Shown here: positions 27,450 to 36,444 of the stretch, piece by piece
Layout: each line of letters starts with the position of its first letter
Position numbering within the stretch: position 1 is the stretch's first letter
Origin: Metabacillus rhizolycopersici
GTDB taxonomy: Bacteria; Bacillota; Bacilli; Bacillales; Bacillaceae
DNA length: 64,000 nucleotides
Direction: 5' to 3'
NCBI RefSeq assembly: GCF_020075705.1
Contig: NZ_JAIQUM010000005.1
Span: 62,001 to 126,000, forward strand
Program-made: the position numbers and the translations under genes
Notes under the pieces: model-generated
Database searches by the model: none
Told to the model about the DNA's origin: nothing
Seen by the model: only the letters and a program-made list of their open reading frames with translations

Positions 27450-27510
27450 AAGACTAATGAAAGAAATTCGGTATTTCTTAAAGAAACATCGAATTTCAAA
27501 CACTAGTCTT
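27450..27510 (-). terminator. Terminator after minD
   Basis: A long imperfect stem, AAGACTAATG...GAAATTCG with CGAATTTC...CACTAGTCTT, followed by TTTTTG on the minus strand, 65 nt past the minD stop. Confidence 0.75.
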
Positions 27511-27575
27511 AAAGAAAAGACATCTGTTCCGCACAGCAAATGTCAATTCTATTAATCTTTTAATTTCATTAAAAA

Positions 27576-28379
27576 TTAAACGCGAACACCAAAGAATTTT
27601 TTTATTTTTTTGAAAACTCCATTATTTTGCTCATCTAGTGATTGTAGTGGAACGGATTCGCCTAGGATACGGCGTGCAATGTTTCGATAAGCAATTGATG
27701 CGCGATTATTTGGGTCCATTACAATAGGCGCACCATTATTCGCTGCTTTTATTACCTCGTCATCATCAGCAACAATTCCTATTAAATCAATAGAAAGATG
27801 TGATACTATTTCATCTACATCTAGCATGTCCCCACTTTTCATTAAATGATTTCGAATACGATTAATAACTAACTTTGGTGGTTCAATAGGTTCTTTTTCA
27901 AGTAGTCCAATAATTCGATCCGCATCACGAACCGCTGAAATTTCAGGTGTCGTCACGACAACCGCTTTATCTGCCCCAGCAACTGCATTTTTGTAGCCTT
28001 GTTCAATCCCAGCTGGGCAATCAATGATGATATAATCATAATCTTGTTTTAATTCATCTACGAGCTTTTTCATTTGCTCTGGCTTTACTGCTGTCTTATC
28101 ACTAGTTTGAGCAGCTGGCAATAAATACAACAAGTCCTCAAACCGTTTATCCTTTACAAGTGCTTGGTGTATTTTACAACGCCCTTCAACAACATCCACC
28201 AAATCATAGATAATCCGGTTTTCTAAGCCCATTACTACATCTAGGTTTCGAAGACCGATGTCTGTATCTATTAGGCAAACACGTTTGCCTAATATAGCTA
28301 AAGCTGTCCCTAAATTTGCAGATGTTGTTGTTTTACCAACTCCACCTTTACCTGAGGTAACGACAATCGCTTCACCCAT
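27576..28379 (-). CDS. minD: Septum-site determining ATPase MinD
   Basis: A 267-residue ParA/MRP-type ATPase that recruits MinC to the membrane and blocks polar Z rings. It has the deviant Walker A GKGGVGKTTTSANLG with the signature lysine, the switch IDTDIGLRNLD, Walker B-like IIIDCPAGIE, and a C-terminal amphipathic membrane helix FKKIKKFFGVRV. The start lies 2 nt after the minC stop. In Bacilli minCD is the tail of the mreBCD operon. Confidence 0.97.
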   Translation of the reverse strand: MGEAIVVTSGKGGVGKTTTSANLGTALAILGKRVCLIDTDIGLRNLDVVMGLENRIIYDLVDVVEGRCKIHQALVKDKRFEDLLYLLPAAQTSDKTAVKPEQMKKLVDELKQDYDYIIIDCPAGIEQGYKNAVAGADKAVVVTTPEISAVRDADRIIGLLEKEPIEPPKLVINRIRNHLMKSGDMLDVDEIVSHLSIDLIGIVADDDEVIKAANNGAPIVMDPNNRASIAYRNIARRILGESVPLQSLDEQNNGVFKKIKKFFGVRV

Positions 28380-28381
28380 AG

Positions 28382-29065
28382 TTAGATTCCTCCTTCAAAC
28401 CTCGTTAGATTAGGTCGTAAATGAGTAAGTTGCTGTAATCGATCAATAATCATTTCATCGTTTTCATTTATATAGGCACATTCCATCTCGTTACCTTCAA
28501 TTGGTAAACGATCGGGTGCACGATTAATGATTTCACTAATACGAAGCTGAGTTGGTTTCATTAATGAAGCAGCAATTACAGCCTTCTGATTACCATCCGC
28601 ACCGGCATGAGCAATACCTTTTAACGCACCTAGTACAAAAATATTGCCTGCAGCAATAATTGTCCCACCTGGATTTACATCACCTATTAACAGTAAATCA
28701 CCTTTAACCTTTAAAACCTGACCGGAACGAATGACCTTTGCAACAGATACGACTTCTGTTTCTTCCTTAAGTCTAACAGCTTCATCTTTTGTCATTACAT
28801 TGCTTTCAATTATCTCAACAATAAGATTACGATTTTTCATAATGACTGATGCTAGCTTTTCTTGTTGTTCTCTATTAACGAAACGGTCTCCTACTTTGAC
28901 CTTCACACCAATAACTGGCCCTGCTTCTTTTATATAATGTTTCAAAGATAGCATTTCCTCGAGTGCATGAAGTAACTGGTCAAAAGAACATGAATCATCG
29001 AGATGTAACGTTAAGCCATCTTTTGTGCCTTTAATCGTGACATATTGTTGTTTTTGGACCTTCAT
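28382..29065 (-). CDS. minC: Septum-site determining protein MinC
   Basis: MinC (227 residues) inhibits FtsZ assembly. The N-terminal FtsZ-binding domain is followed by the C-terminal beta-helix (VIRSGQVLKVKGDLLLIGDVNPGG, landmarks IRSGQ and GDVNPGG; GNIFVLGALKGIAHAG) that dimerises and binds MinD. ATG 29065 is supported by GAGGTGAACGTC; the track start nine bases upstream overlaps it. The gene begins 474 nt after mreD, a gap enlarged by repeat copy E. Confidence 0.95.
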   Translation of the reverse strand: MKVQKQQYVTIKGTKDGLTLHLDDSCSFDQLLHALEEMLSLKHYIKEAGPVIGVKVKVGDRFVNREQQEKLASVIMKNRNLIVEIIESNVMTKDEAVRLKEETEVVSVAKVIRSGQVLKVKGDLLLIGDVNPGGTIIAAGNIFVLGALKGIAHAGADGNQKAVIAASLMKPTQLRISEIINRAPDRLPIEGNEMECAYINENDEMIIDRLQQLTHLRPNLTRFEGGI

Positions 29066-29224
29066 GACGTTCACCTCAACGATTTTACTATTCGACAGAA
29101 AAGCTTTAAATCCTTTTTTTATACACTTAGAATTTCTATCCTACGAATGATCGATAGTATAAGTAATACTAAGGCTTTTGCCTTAAGGACAAGACTCCAA
29201 ACCACATTTTTTCTAAGATCAAAA

Positions 29225-29384
29225 AGTGCAAGCGCCTTGATCAGCTTAAGGCAAGCATAAGACGATCATGAATAGAAGGTGTTTTTTACCTTCAATTCAT
29301 GATCGGCTTAGACCCAAGAGAGGCCGGACGCTTGCGCTGGATGTCGTGCACTTATCGACATTACAAGAATTTTATAATTTCCTA
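29225..29384 (+). repeat. Dispersed repeat copy E (full form, tail type 1)
   Basis: It starts AGTGCAAGCG and the core ends CGCTTGCGCT (29329-29338). The internal hairpin is CGATCATGAATAGAAGG with CCTTCAATTCATGATCG. The tail has GTGCACTTATCG and ACAAGAATTTTATAATTTCC. It lies between mreD and minC inside the shape/division cluster. Confidence 0.9.
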
Positions 29385-29455
29385 AACGAAGAAAAAGATC
29401 ATAAAGTTTTACCATTTGACATCGTTTTCTTCTATCAACTATTCACTCTAGTCAT

Positions 29456-29506
29456 AAGCTACTCCCTAATTAAAGGTGACAAACACCTTCTATTAGGGAA
29501 CAGCTT
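29456..29506. terminator. Large stem-loop between mreD and repeat copy E
   Basis: AAGCT-TCCCTAAT-AGGTG pairs with CACCT-ATTAGGGA-AGCTT around a short loop. No clear T run follows on the minus strand, so it may be an attenuator, a processing site or a weak mreD terminator. Confidence 0.55.
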
Positions 29507-29539
29507 ATTTTCCCATTTCGTGCAAATGCTCATTTTTAT

Positions 29540-30064
29540 CTATCGTATATCTTCAGACTCTTCGCTCTTAATTTTTGACAAGAATTTTTTAAACGGATAG
29601 ATTATCAGAATGGCAACAACAGCATTTAATGCAAGCGTAGGTAATAATCTCAATGTCGTAAAATTGTATAAAGACATCTTTGTCGTGCCAATTAAATAAT
29701 TCATTCCATATACATAAAACTCTAGTAAAGCAATCGATAGAATCGTCAGAAAGAGAACAATAAATGCATTTCTATGAAGAACGATCAACGCCTTTGAAAT
29801 GAGATAAGCTAGAAATCCATAGGCAAAGAGATAAATCCCAATTACTTCTATGTAAACGACATCATGCAATAGACCGAACACAATTCCAAAAAGCATTCCT
29901 TGTGTCCGATTTAAGTAAACTGTTACGAAAATGACAACGATTAATATAAATCGGGGAATGTAAAACTGCTCTTCAGTTGCAAATGGAATATGTATGAGAT
30001 GAGCAAAAATACTCTCACTGATAAAAGTAAAAAAAACAAGGAAAGGAAGAATGAAACGTCTCAC
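29540..30064 (-). CDS. mreD: Rod shape-determining membrane protein MreD
   Basis: MreD (174 residues) is an integral membrane protein of the elongasome with five or six helices covering nearly the whole chain (RRFILPFLVFFTFISESIF at the start, LTILSIALLEFYVYG later). I chose the GTG at 30064, preceded by AAGGAGGGGGAATC; this overlaps the mreC stop by 4 nt and removes a non-homologous upstream extension. It follows mreB and mreC as usual. Confidence 0.93.
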   Translation of the reverse strand: MRRFILPFLVFFTFISESIFAHLIHIPFATEEQFYIPRFILIVVIFVTVYLNRTQGMLFGIVFGLLHDVVYIEVIGIYLFAYGFLAYLISKALIVLHRNAFIVLFLTILSIALLEFYVYGMNYLIGTTKMSLYNFTTLRLLPTLALNAVVAILIIYPFKKFLSKIKSEESEDIR

Positions 30065-30978
30065 GATTCCCCCTCCTTGCCAAGCTCCCCTACAGGATCT
30101 GTTGATGCCGCTTCTCGCACTGCAACCCAAACTCGGTCAATATCATAAAAATTTGCCGATGGTTTAACGTAAGCCATTTGTTCTAATCCGTATGAATCCG
30201 GCTCAATCTCAATAATTTCACCAATAGGAATTCCTTCAGGAAAAACTTCACCTTTACCTGATGTTATCACTTTTTGTCCTTCCACAAGCTTCACATCAGA
30301 TTTAATGCGACGAAGCAAAAGCGCACCTTTTTCTTCGTCGTATCCTTCGATTAATCCCATCACCATTTCACCATTATTTTTGGTATCAGTTTCGTTCTCC
30401 TTATTTTCTAGGGGAAGTACTTCTGCTGAAATTCTGTTTTCAAGGTCTGTTGCACTTAATAATTGTACAGTAGAGGTAAACTGTGAAATGGATTTCACCT
30501 TTCCAATGAGCCCTTGTGCCGTGACAACTGCCATATTCGGCTCTACTCCATCCTGTGCACCTTTATCAATCGCTACATAATCATACCATCTATCAGGATT
30601 TCGACCTATAACAGTTGAAAAGATTGGATTATATTTTCTTAAGTCAGCTACATTACCTAACTCAGCCATTAATTTTTCATTTTCTAATTTATACACTTGA
30701 AGATCTGTCTCTAGCTGCATATATTCGTCAAGTCTACTTTTCAGCAACTCATTTTCTTCATAGGTATTTTTTAAATCATTTACATTTTCAAAGAAATCCG
30801 AAACATAAAGTGCCGGTTTATGAAAAATAGACTGAAAAACACTTACTGTATCCTGTAAAAATTGCTCAGGCCAAGACAATTCTCGATCCTTCTTTATGGA
30901 AAAACCAATCAATGCCACTAAAACAATAATACTTACTAGCAACAAGATAAGGCGTTTATTCAGGAAAAACTGTGGCAT
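30061..30978 (-). CDS. mreC: Rod shape-determining protein MreC
   Basis: MreC (305 residues) is a bitopic protein linking MreB filaments to the cell wall synthases. It has an N-terminal membrane helix (residues 8-26), a coiled coil (about 65-105, NDLKNTYEENELLKSRL) and two beta barrels (VIGRNPDRWYDYVAIDKG, VVTAQGLIGKV). ATG 30978 is supported by GAGGGTGTTCATC. It lies 99 nt after mreB and overlaps mreD by 4 nt. Confidence 0.95.
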   Translation of the reverse strand: MPQFFLNKRLILLLVSIIVLVALIGFSIKKDRELSWPEQFLQDTVSVFQSIFHKPALYVSDFFENVNDLKNTYEENELLKSRLDEYMQLETDLQVYKLENEKLMAELGNVADLRKYNPIFSTVIGRNPDRWYDYVAIDKGAQDGVEPNMAVVTAQGLIGKVKSISQFTSTVQLLSATDLENRISAEVLPLENKENETDTKNNGEMVMGLIEGYDEEKGALLLRRIKSDVKLVEGQKVITSGKGEVFPEGIPIGEIIEIEPDSYGLEQMAYVKPSANFYDIDRVWVAVREAASTDPVGELGKEGES

Positions 30979-31077
30979 GATGAACACCCTCTTAACTCAT
31001 ATTTCCGTTTCAAAACTTGCCTCTACTAACAGTAGAAATATGACGGACATCGCCTGACAGCAAAGGCTAAATCTAAA

Positions 31078-32100
31078 TTATCGGCTTTCTCTAGCTCTAT
31101 TTTTAAATAAATCAATATGCTCTAGTGCTTTTCCAGTTCCAATTGCTACACAGTCCAACGGATCTTCAGCTATTAGTACCGGCATATTTGTTTCTTCTCC
31201 AATTACCTTATCAAGGTTACGAAGCAACGCACCACCACCAGTTAACACAATACCGCGATCCATTATATCTGCTGCAAGCTCTGGAGGAGTCTTTTCTAAT
31301 GTATTTTTTACGGTATCTACAATTGTGTACACTGTATCCTTTAACGCTTCGGCAATTTCTGCTGCTGTAATCTCAATCGTTTTTGGTAAGCCTGTTAAAA
31401 GGTCTCGCCCTCTGATCTCCATGTTCTCTACGCCTTCAGGAGAATCTGCTGAGCCTATCTCAACTTTAATGGCTTCAGATGTACGATCACCAATCATTAG
31501 GTTATACGTTTTTCGAATATATGTAACAATCGCCTCATCCATCTCATCACCCGCAACGCGAATCGATTGACTAGTTACAATTCCACCAAGCGAAATAATC
31601 GCAACCTCTGTTGTACCACCGCCAATATCAACAACCATGCTTCCTGTTGGTTCCCAAACTGGTAAATTCGCACCAATCGCTGCTGCAAATGGCTCTTCAA
31701 TTGTATAGGCATCTCTTGCTCCAGCTTGTCTAGTAGCATCAATAACAGCGCGTTCTTCAACAGCTGTTATTCCAGACGGAACACAAACCATCACATACGG
31801 CTTTCTTGAGAGAGTACCTTTCGTTTTGATTGCATTTTTAATAAAATACTTCATCATTGTAGCAGTTGTTTCATAATCGGCAATAACTCCATCCCTCATG
31901 GGACGTAAAGCAACGATATTTCCAGGTGTTCGACCAATCATGTTTCGCGCATCATTACCGACAGCGACAATTTGTTTTGTATCTGTTCGCAGGGCAACGA
32001 CAGATGGCTCACGTACGGCAATTCCTTTTCCTTTAATAAATACGAGTGTGTTTGCAGTCCCTAAATCTATCCCAAGGTCTCTTGTACCAATACCAAACAT
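31078..32100 (-). CDS. mreB: Actin-like cell shape protein MreB
   Basis: An actin-fold ATPase that forms short membrane filaments to guide lateral wall synthesis. The start [21 protein letters not shown] (phosphate 1 loop), [14 protein letters not shown] (phosphate 2), and [13 protein letters not shown] (adenosine loop) are all present in 340 residues. ATG 32100 is chosen for its AGGAAGATACACCC site and match to family starts. It heads the mreBCD-minCD cluster, downstream of radC. Confidence 0.97.
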   Translation of the reverse strand: MFGIGTRDLGIDLGTANTLVFIKGKGIAVREPSVVALRTDTKQIVAVGNDARNMIGRTPGNIVALRPMRDGVIADYETTATMMKYFIKNAIKTKGTLSRKPYVMVCVPSGITAVEERAVIDATRQAGARDAYTIEEPFAAAIGANLPVWEPTGSMVVDIGGGTTEVAIISLGGIVTSQSIRVAGDEMDEAIVTYIRKTYNLMIGDRTSEAIKVEIGSADSPEGVENMEIRGRDLLTGLPKTIEITAAEIAEALKDTVYTIVDTVKNTLEKTPPELAADIMDRGIVLTGGGALLRNLDKVIGEETNMPVLIAEDPLDCVAIGTGKALEHIDLFKNRARESR

Positions 32101-32348
32101 AGGGTGTATCTTCCTTTCCGAAACGAATATATATTTTTTAATATTTTTAGGAAAATTGACAGAATACAACTTTCTTCATTTTGAGGGTTTGACTACTTTC
32201 AGTTCTGAACTGTTTATGTTTTTGCATCAAATGAGGTTAGTTTAACGAATCTGACTACATTACTATTTCCTTGATTTCACTTGAGTTTTTCCAAACTAAA
32301 AAAGACTCATAAACCTTATTATATCTTAATTACACAAAAAAAAAAGTA

Positions 32349-32552
32349 TTACACGTAGCCTTTTTCTTTCAAACTGACAAATTTTTGTTCACCAATAATA
32401 AGATGGTCCAAAAGTTCTATGCCTAATATCTTACCACATTCACTGAGACGCTTTGTTACTTCTATATCTTCCCTACTCGGTGAGGGATCTCCACTAGGAT
32501 GATTATGGAAGCAAATCAATGATGCCGCTGAGCGTTTAAACGCTTCCTTGAA
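32349..32552 (-). CDS. radC: radC exon 2 (C-terminal JAB/MPN domain)
   Basis: 67 codons plus stop, reading [25 protein letters not shown] and on to SLKEKGYV. The [11 protein letters not shown]...D motif is the JAMM metal site of the RadC family. Joined to exon 1 (35032-35517) the protein is 229 residues, the usual RadC length, and the join PREV|FKEAF restores the family sequence exactly. RadC's cellular role is unclear despite its name. Without splicing, the protein ends soon after the junction and loses the metal site. Confidence 0.93.
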   Translation of the reverse strand, partial: FKEAFKRSAASLICFHNHPSGDPSPSREDIEVTKRLSECGKILGIELLDHLIIGEQKFVSLKEKGYV

Positions 32553-32613
32553 GTAGGGTAAGAACCCGGCGCCTTGTTTAGTTTCCTAAGCAGGTTTCCA
32601 AGAACTCCCCTCC

Positions 32614-32648
32614 AAACCGTACGTACTCCTCTCAGAGTATACGGCTTT
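32614..32648 (-). ncRNA. Group II intron domain V
   Basis: On the minus strand AAAGCCGTATACTCTGAGAG continues as GAGTACGTACGGTTT. It is a 35-nt hairpin with the AGC catalytic triad at the base, a two-nucleotide bulge and a GAGA-type loop, as expected for domain V. Confidence 0.85.
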
Positions 32649-32655
32649 CCATTTA

Positions 32656-34467
32656 TCAATCTAACTTCCCATTGTGTAGGTCATGGTGGCATTTCACACA
32701 CATTGCAATCGTTTTTCGATTTCTTGCAATCATGATTTGTTCCCATCGCTTTTTTCCTTTTAGATTCTTAAGCTTGTTGACATGGTGCATTTCTAATGAA
32801 ACATTATCTATACCACACCATTCGCAATTTTCAGCTAAAAGGCGTTCAATGAGACTTGTTCTGCCACCAAATTGAACTGTAATCGGTTCTATATCAACCA
32901 CTTCATTATTAATCTTTGTATTCTTTTCCATTCTTTGTTCTATGAAGTATGCAATACGTTGCCCATCTTTCGTCTTGTAGCGAATACCAAAGTTTCCGTT
33001 TATAGAAAATTTGTTAATTATTTTGCTAACGGTACTCTTATATTTATTAGCATAGGTTTTTATCATGCTGTATTTCATGGTTTGGCGGAAAGATTGCAAG
33101 ACATGCACATTACTAGCTAGTCGATAGTAATTGTACAGTCCTCTTATTTCGGCATTGTATTGTCTTATGATTTCTATGTCATCATTACGGAGTAAATACG
33201 GTCTATGAGTCGGTTTCCATTGATTATCTTTCCCGAGGCTTAATGCACCAAGGTCAATGAGTTTTTTGATGTATTTTTCGTGAGGTACAAAGAGTTTGGC
33301 TTGGAAATTAAACTTTCTTTTTTTCGTGCCATTAGGCATTTTCATTGTTTGCCAATCTCTAGCTACTCTAATATCATACCCAAGAAATCTTGCATTCTTT
33401 TTGCTATGCGTAATCAACGTCTTTTCCGCACTTAGTTCAAGTTTTAGTTTATCAGCTAGAAAAACAGTTAAATCCTTCTTGATTTTCTCTACTTCTTCTT
33501 TGCTTGCTATTACACCAATAAGAAAATCATCTGCATATCTCACATATTTCATTCTACGATAGTTCGGGTCAAACAGATCCTTACTGTCATGTTTGATTAG
33601 CTCTTTGTAAAGTGCCTTCAATTCATTGGCCCTTACAGCTCTAGTTTCTTTATTTAAATTTGACCACTCACGTTTATTCTTATATTTACGATAGTTTATT
33701 TTCGACGCTAGATTATGGTAGGTTAGATTATGCCTGCGTTTATCACCTTTATTGAATATTGATGTATATTCTTCAACATACTTATCCAATTCATTAAGGT
33801 AGATATTAGAGAGAGTTGGGCTAATAATACCACCTTGTGGAGTTCCACTGAATGTTTTATGAAATACCCAATCTTCCACATAACCAGCACGTAGAAATTT
33901 CCAAATCAAGTTGATAAATTTTTCATCCTTGATTCTTCTTCTCAAGATGTTGATAAGAGTATGATGGTCAATATTATCAAAGAATCCTTTTATGTCACCT
34001 TCAATAAACCAACGAGTGCCAGTAAAGGTATGTTTAATTTGCTTAAGAGCCGTATGACAACTTCTATTCGGTCTGAAAGCATGTGAGTTTTCAGAGAATG
34101 CAGGTTCATAGATACTTTCAAGAATTCTTCTGGTTACTGCTTGAACTAATTTATCCTCAAAAGTTGGTAATCCTAAAGGTCTTAGTTTTCCATTCTTTTT
34201 TGGAATATAGGTTCTTCTTGCAGGATTAGGTTGATATGTTTGATTTCTAAGCTTTTCAATAAGAGCATCTATTCTTTTTACACTCATGCCGTCTATGGTA
34301 TCTTCATTTATACCTTTGGTGTTACTTCCTTTATTAGGATAGATTTTGGCATATGCGTCTAAGAAAAATTCAATGTTATATAGATTCCGATACAATCGCT
34401 TAAAGGTGTAATTTTCTTCAATCGCCTTGGAAGTTAGACTGCTTAATACTACTTTTGGATTTCTCAT
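32656..34467 (-). CDS. ltrA: Group II intron reverse transcriptase/maturase with HNH endonuclease
   Basis: A 603-residue intron-encoded protein. RT blocks run through residues 60-340: KKNGKLRPLGLP, EGDIKGFFDNIDHH (first catalytic Asp), GTPQGGIISPTLSNIYL, and YADD at 311-314. The maturase/thumb region follows. The last 56 residues are an HNH nuclease with two CxxC pairs (CEWC, CVKC) and LEMHHVNKL, which nicks the second strand during retrohoming. The ATG at 34467 follows GGAGCGTGAGGCTCT. No stops or frameshifts are seen. Confidence 0.96.
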   Translation of the reverse strand: MRNPKVVLSSLTSKAIEENYTFKRLYRNLYNIEFFLDAYAKIYPNKGSNTKGINEDTIDGMSVKRIDALIEKLRNQTYQPNPARRTYIPKKNGKLRPLGLPTFEDKLVQAVTRRILESIYEPAFSENSHAFRPNRSCHTALKQIKHTFTGTRWFIEGDIKGFFDNIDHHTLINILRRRIKDEKFINLIWKFLRAGYVEDWVFHKTFSGTPQGGIISPTLSNIYLNELDKYVEEYTSIFNKGDKRRHNLTYHNLASKINYRKYKNKREWSNLNKETRAVRANELKALYKELIKHDSKDLFDPNYRRMKYVRYADDFLIGVIASKEEVEKIKKDLTVFLADKLKLELSAEKTLITHSKKNARFLGYDIRVARDWQTMKMPNGTKKRKFNFQAKLFVPHEKYIKKLIDLGALSLGKDNQWKPTHRPYLLRNDDIEIIRQYNAEIRGLYNYYRLASNVHVLQSFRQTMKYSMIKTYANKYKSTVSKIINKFSINGNFGIRYKTKDGQRIAYFIEQRMEKNTKINNEVVDIEPITVQFGGRTSLIERLLAENCEWCGIDNVSLEMHHVNKLKNLKGKKRWEQIMIARNRKTIAMCVKCHHDLHNGKLD

Positions 34468-35031
34468 AGAGCCTCACGCTCCTTCCCAATTTTGCATTAA
34501 ACCAGATAAACTACTCTCCTTCGCCATGTAATAGGCTTTCCCTATCTCGGACTACTACGAGAGTTCCGTTGCCTTATTGGATATTTAGACACGATTGTCA
34601 TAGCCTTTGTGGCGTTCCAACTTAGGCAATCCCCATTTAGTCATTTAGAAACTTAGCCATTCATAGTTTCGGATGTGACTTTCGCTCGTTTCTTCCATAA
34701 AGAAGTTGGTCAGAATAGTATCATTTCATGTTCCTCGAAGTGTTTAAAGAACATGCATATTCTGTTCAGCGTTTATCGTTACCTCCCGCTGAAGGTCCCC
34801 GTAGTCCCCCTTGAGCTATCATTTAAGCAATCCAGCTTTCATCCTTGTCTATGAGTTTCATCTCGCCATTCCGTCGTGCCTTGGTAACTAGACAACTTAT
34901 GGCTTTGCCAACATGCTACACTCCCCGCTTGGTTTCCCTTACGGATAAGTTGGCTGATGATAGGGTAACGATTGTGATATTTCCCTACTGCGTTGCCAAT
35001 GCAGATTTTCTAAATGCCCTTATGGGCGCAC

Positions 35032-35517
35032 TACTTCGCGTGGATGGACGATTGATGCATTTAAGCTCCCAATGAACACCGTTTGTTTATGAAGAACTTG
35101 ATTTTTTGTATTTAAATATAAACAAACAAAGTGCTCCTGACTTAAAAAACGCATTTCCTCCATCACATAGTTTGCGCCATCTTGTGGAGAGCGAATCACA
35201 TAACGGTCATCATACGTAAGACGATTCATCCTTTTCCCTAGTTCAAGCGCAGCCAATATTTGTACCGCCTTTGCCTTTCCAATTCCTGAAATCGTTGTAA
35301 TCTCTTCAACAGATGCATCCTTTAACATTCTGATTCCTTCAAAATGTTTAAGCAGCTTTTGAGAAAGCTCAAGAACTGATTCTTTTTTTGTACCAGTTCG
35401 AAGTAATATTGCAAATAACTCCTGATTCGATAGTTTGTCGGGCCCTTCATTTAATAATCGTTCTCTCGGACGTTCTTCTTCAGGGTAATCGCGAATTTTA
35501 AAAGATGAAACTTCCAT
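35032..35517 (-). CDS. radC: radC exon 1 (N-terminal part)
   Basis: 162 codons: MEVSSFKIRDYPEEERPRERL, a helix-hairpin-helix (ISGIGKAKAVQILAALELG), and the first half of the JAB domain ending NASIVHPREV at the intron. Translation through the boundary adds only VRP before a stop. ATG 35517 is chosen, with AAGGAGG close upstream; the ATG at 35547 has no ribosome site. The gene lies between maf and mreB as in B. subtilis. Confidence 0.93.
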
Positions 35518-35675
35518 TTTTCCTCCTTCGCTTCCCTTTCTGCTCATAAAGTATTACGATCGACTGATTTAAATGTATTTATATGATAAACCTACTTTAC
35601 CGCTTTATTCCTAAAAACAGGCCTGCTTTCCAATATTACTTTCATCATATTATTTTTGGGTGTTGCTAGTTACTC

Positions 35676-36245
35676 TCAGAGTTTAAACCCCATTTTCAGC
35701 AACTCGCGTTTTATTCGAGCAACAGGAAGACCGACAACAGAATAATAATCTCCGTCAATTTTTTTTACTAATAAAGCACCAAATCCTTGAATTCCATAGG
35801 CTCCTGCTTTATCCATTGGTTCACCTGTAGAGACATAATCCGCAATTTCCTTATTTGAAAGCGAAAAAAATGTAACACTTGTTTTTTCATAAAAGGAATG
35901 GACATCGTCGCCTCGAATGATCGATACTCCTGTGTATACTTCATGTGTTTTGCCTGACAACATTTGGAGCATCTTCATGGCCTCGTCTTCATTAAATGGT
36001 TTCCCTAGCATACGGTCCCCATATACAACGAGGGTATCTGATCCAATGACAAATGAGTCCTGATTTGTGCTTGCAACACTTGCTGCTTTTTGCTGCGCTA
36101 ATGACTGGACCACTTCTCCAGGATGAAGCTTTTCGTCAACAATTTCCTCAATATCACTTTTGATCACCTCAAATGGTATGCGAAGAAGTTCAAGAAGTTC
36201 CTTTCTGCGGGGGGATGCTGAAGCTAAGATGAGGTTTGAATTCAT
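35676..36245 (-). CDS. maf: Maf-family nucleotide pyrophosphatase
   Basis: A 189-residue house-cleaning pyrophosphatase (dTTP/UTP type) that in B. subtilis affects septation when overexpressed. It has LILASASPRRKELL at the N-terminus, the catalytic Asp in VIGSDTLVV, and DKAGAYGIQGFGALLV near residue 145. ATG 36245 (MNSNLILAS) matches family starts and has GGAAGGATGAAAACACC ahead. It lies between spoIIB and radC in the conserved order. Confidence 0.95.
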   Translation of the reverse strand: MNSNLILASASPRRKELLELLRIPFEVIKSDIEEIVDEKLHPGEVVQSLAQQKAASVASTNQDSFVIGSDTLVVYGDRMLGKPFNEDEAMKMLQMLSGKTHEVYTGVSIIRGDDVHSFYEKTSVTFFSLSNKEIADYVSTGEPMDKAGAYGIQGFGALLVKKIDGDYYSVVGLPVARIKRELLKMGFKL

Positions 36246-36444
36246 GGTGTTTTCATCCTTCCTTTGTTTCGGATTAGAAGATACGATTACATCGTACCAA
36301 ACGAATGTCAATTGGACAATTTGCTAAATTTCATTTTTCCCTTCTAAAAGTAAAAAGAAAGAGACTTGACACAGGTTTGTCATATTTCAAACTCCGTAAT
36401 TGAAAACGAGTTTGAATTAATTCTTACCTAGTTCTCGCCTCTTA

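Larger units (their letters stand above)
32553..35031 (-). mobile_element. Group II intron in radC
   Basis: A 2479-nt intron in the same orientation as radC. Its 5' end on the minus strand is GTGCGCCC, its 3' end is ...TTACCCTAC (AY end), and domain V is visible at 32614-32648. The insertion interrupts radC between codons for PREV and FKEA, and removing it restores the frame. A candidate EBS1 (plus-strand CGAAGT at 34736-34741) complements the last six bases but one of exon 1. The RT-maturase lies in domain IV. All expected parts look intact, so it may be active. Confidence 0.93.

Noticed and set aside
29268..29600. 110-codon plus-strand ORF over repeat copy E
   Set aside because: No ribosome site; consists of repeat and stem-loop sequence, and enters mreD antisense.
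34845..35075. 76-codon plus-strand ORF at the intron 5' end
   Set aside because: Antisense to intron domain I and radC exon 1; structure explains the sequence.
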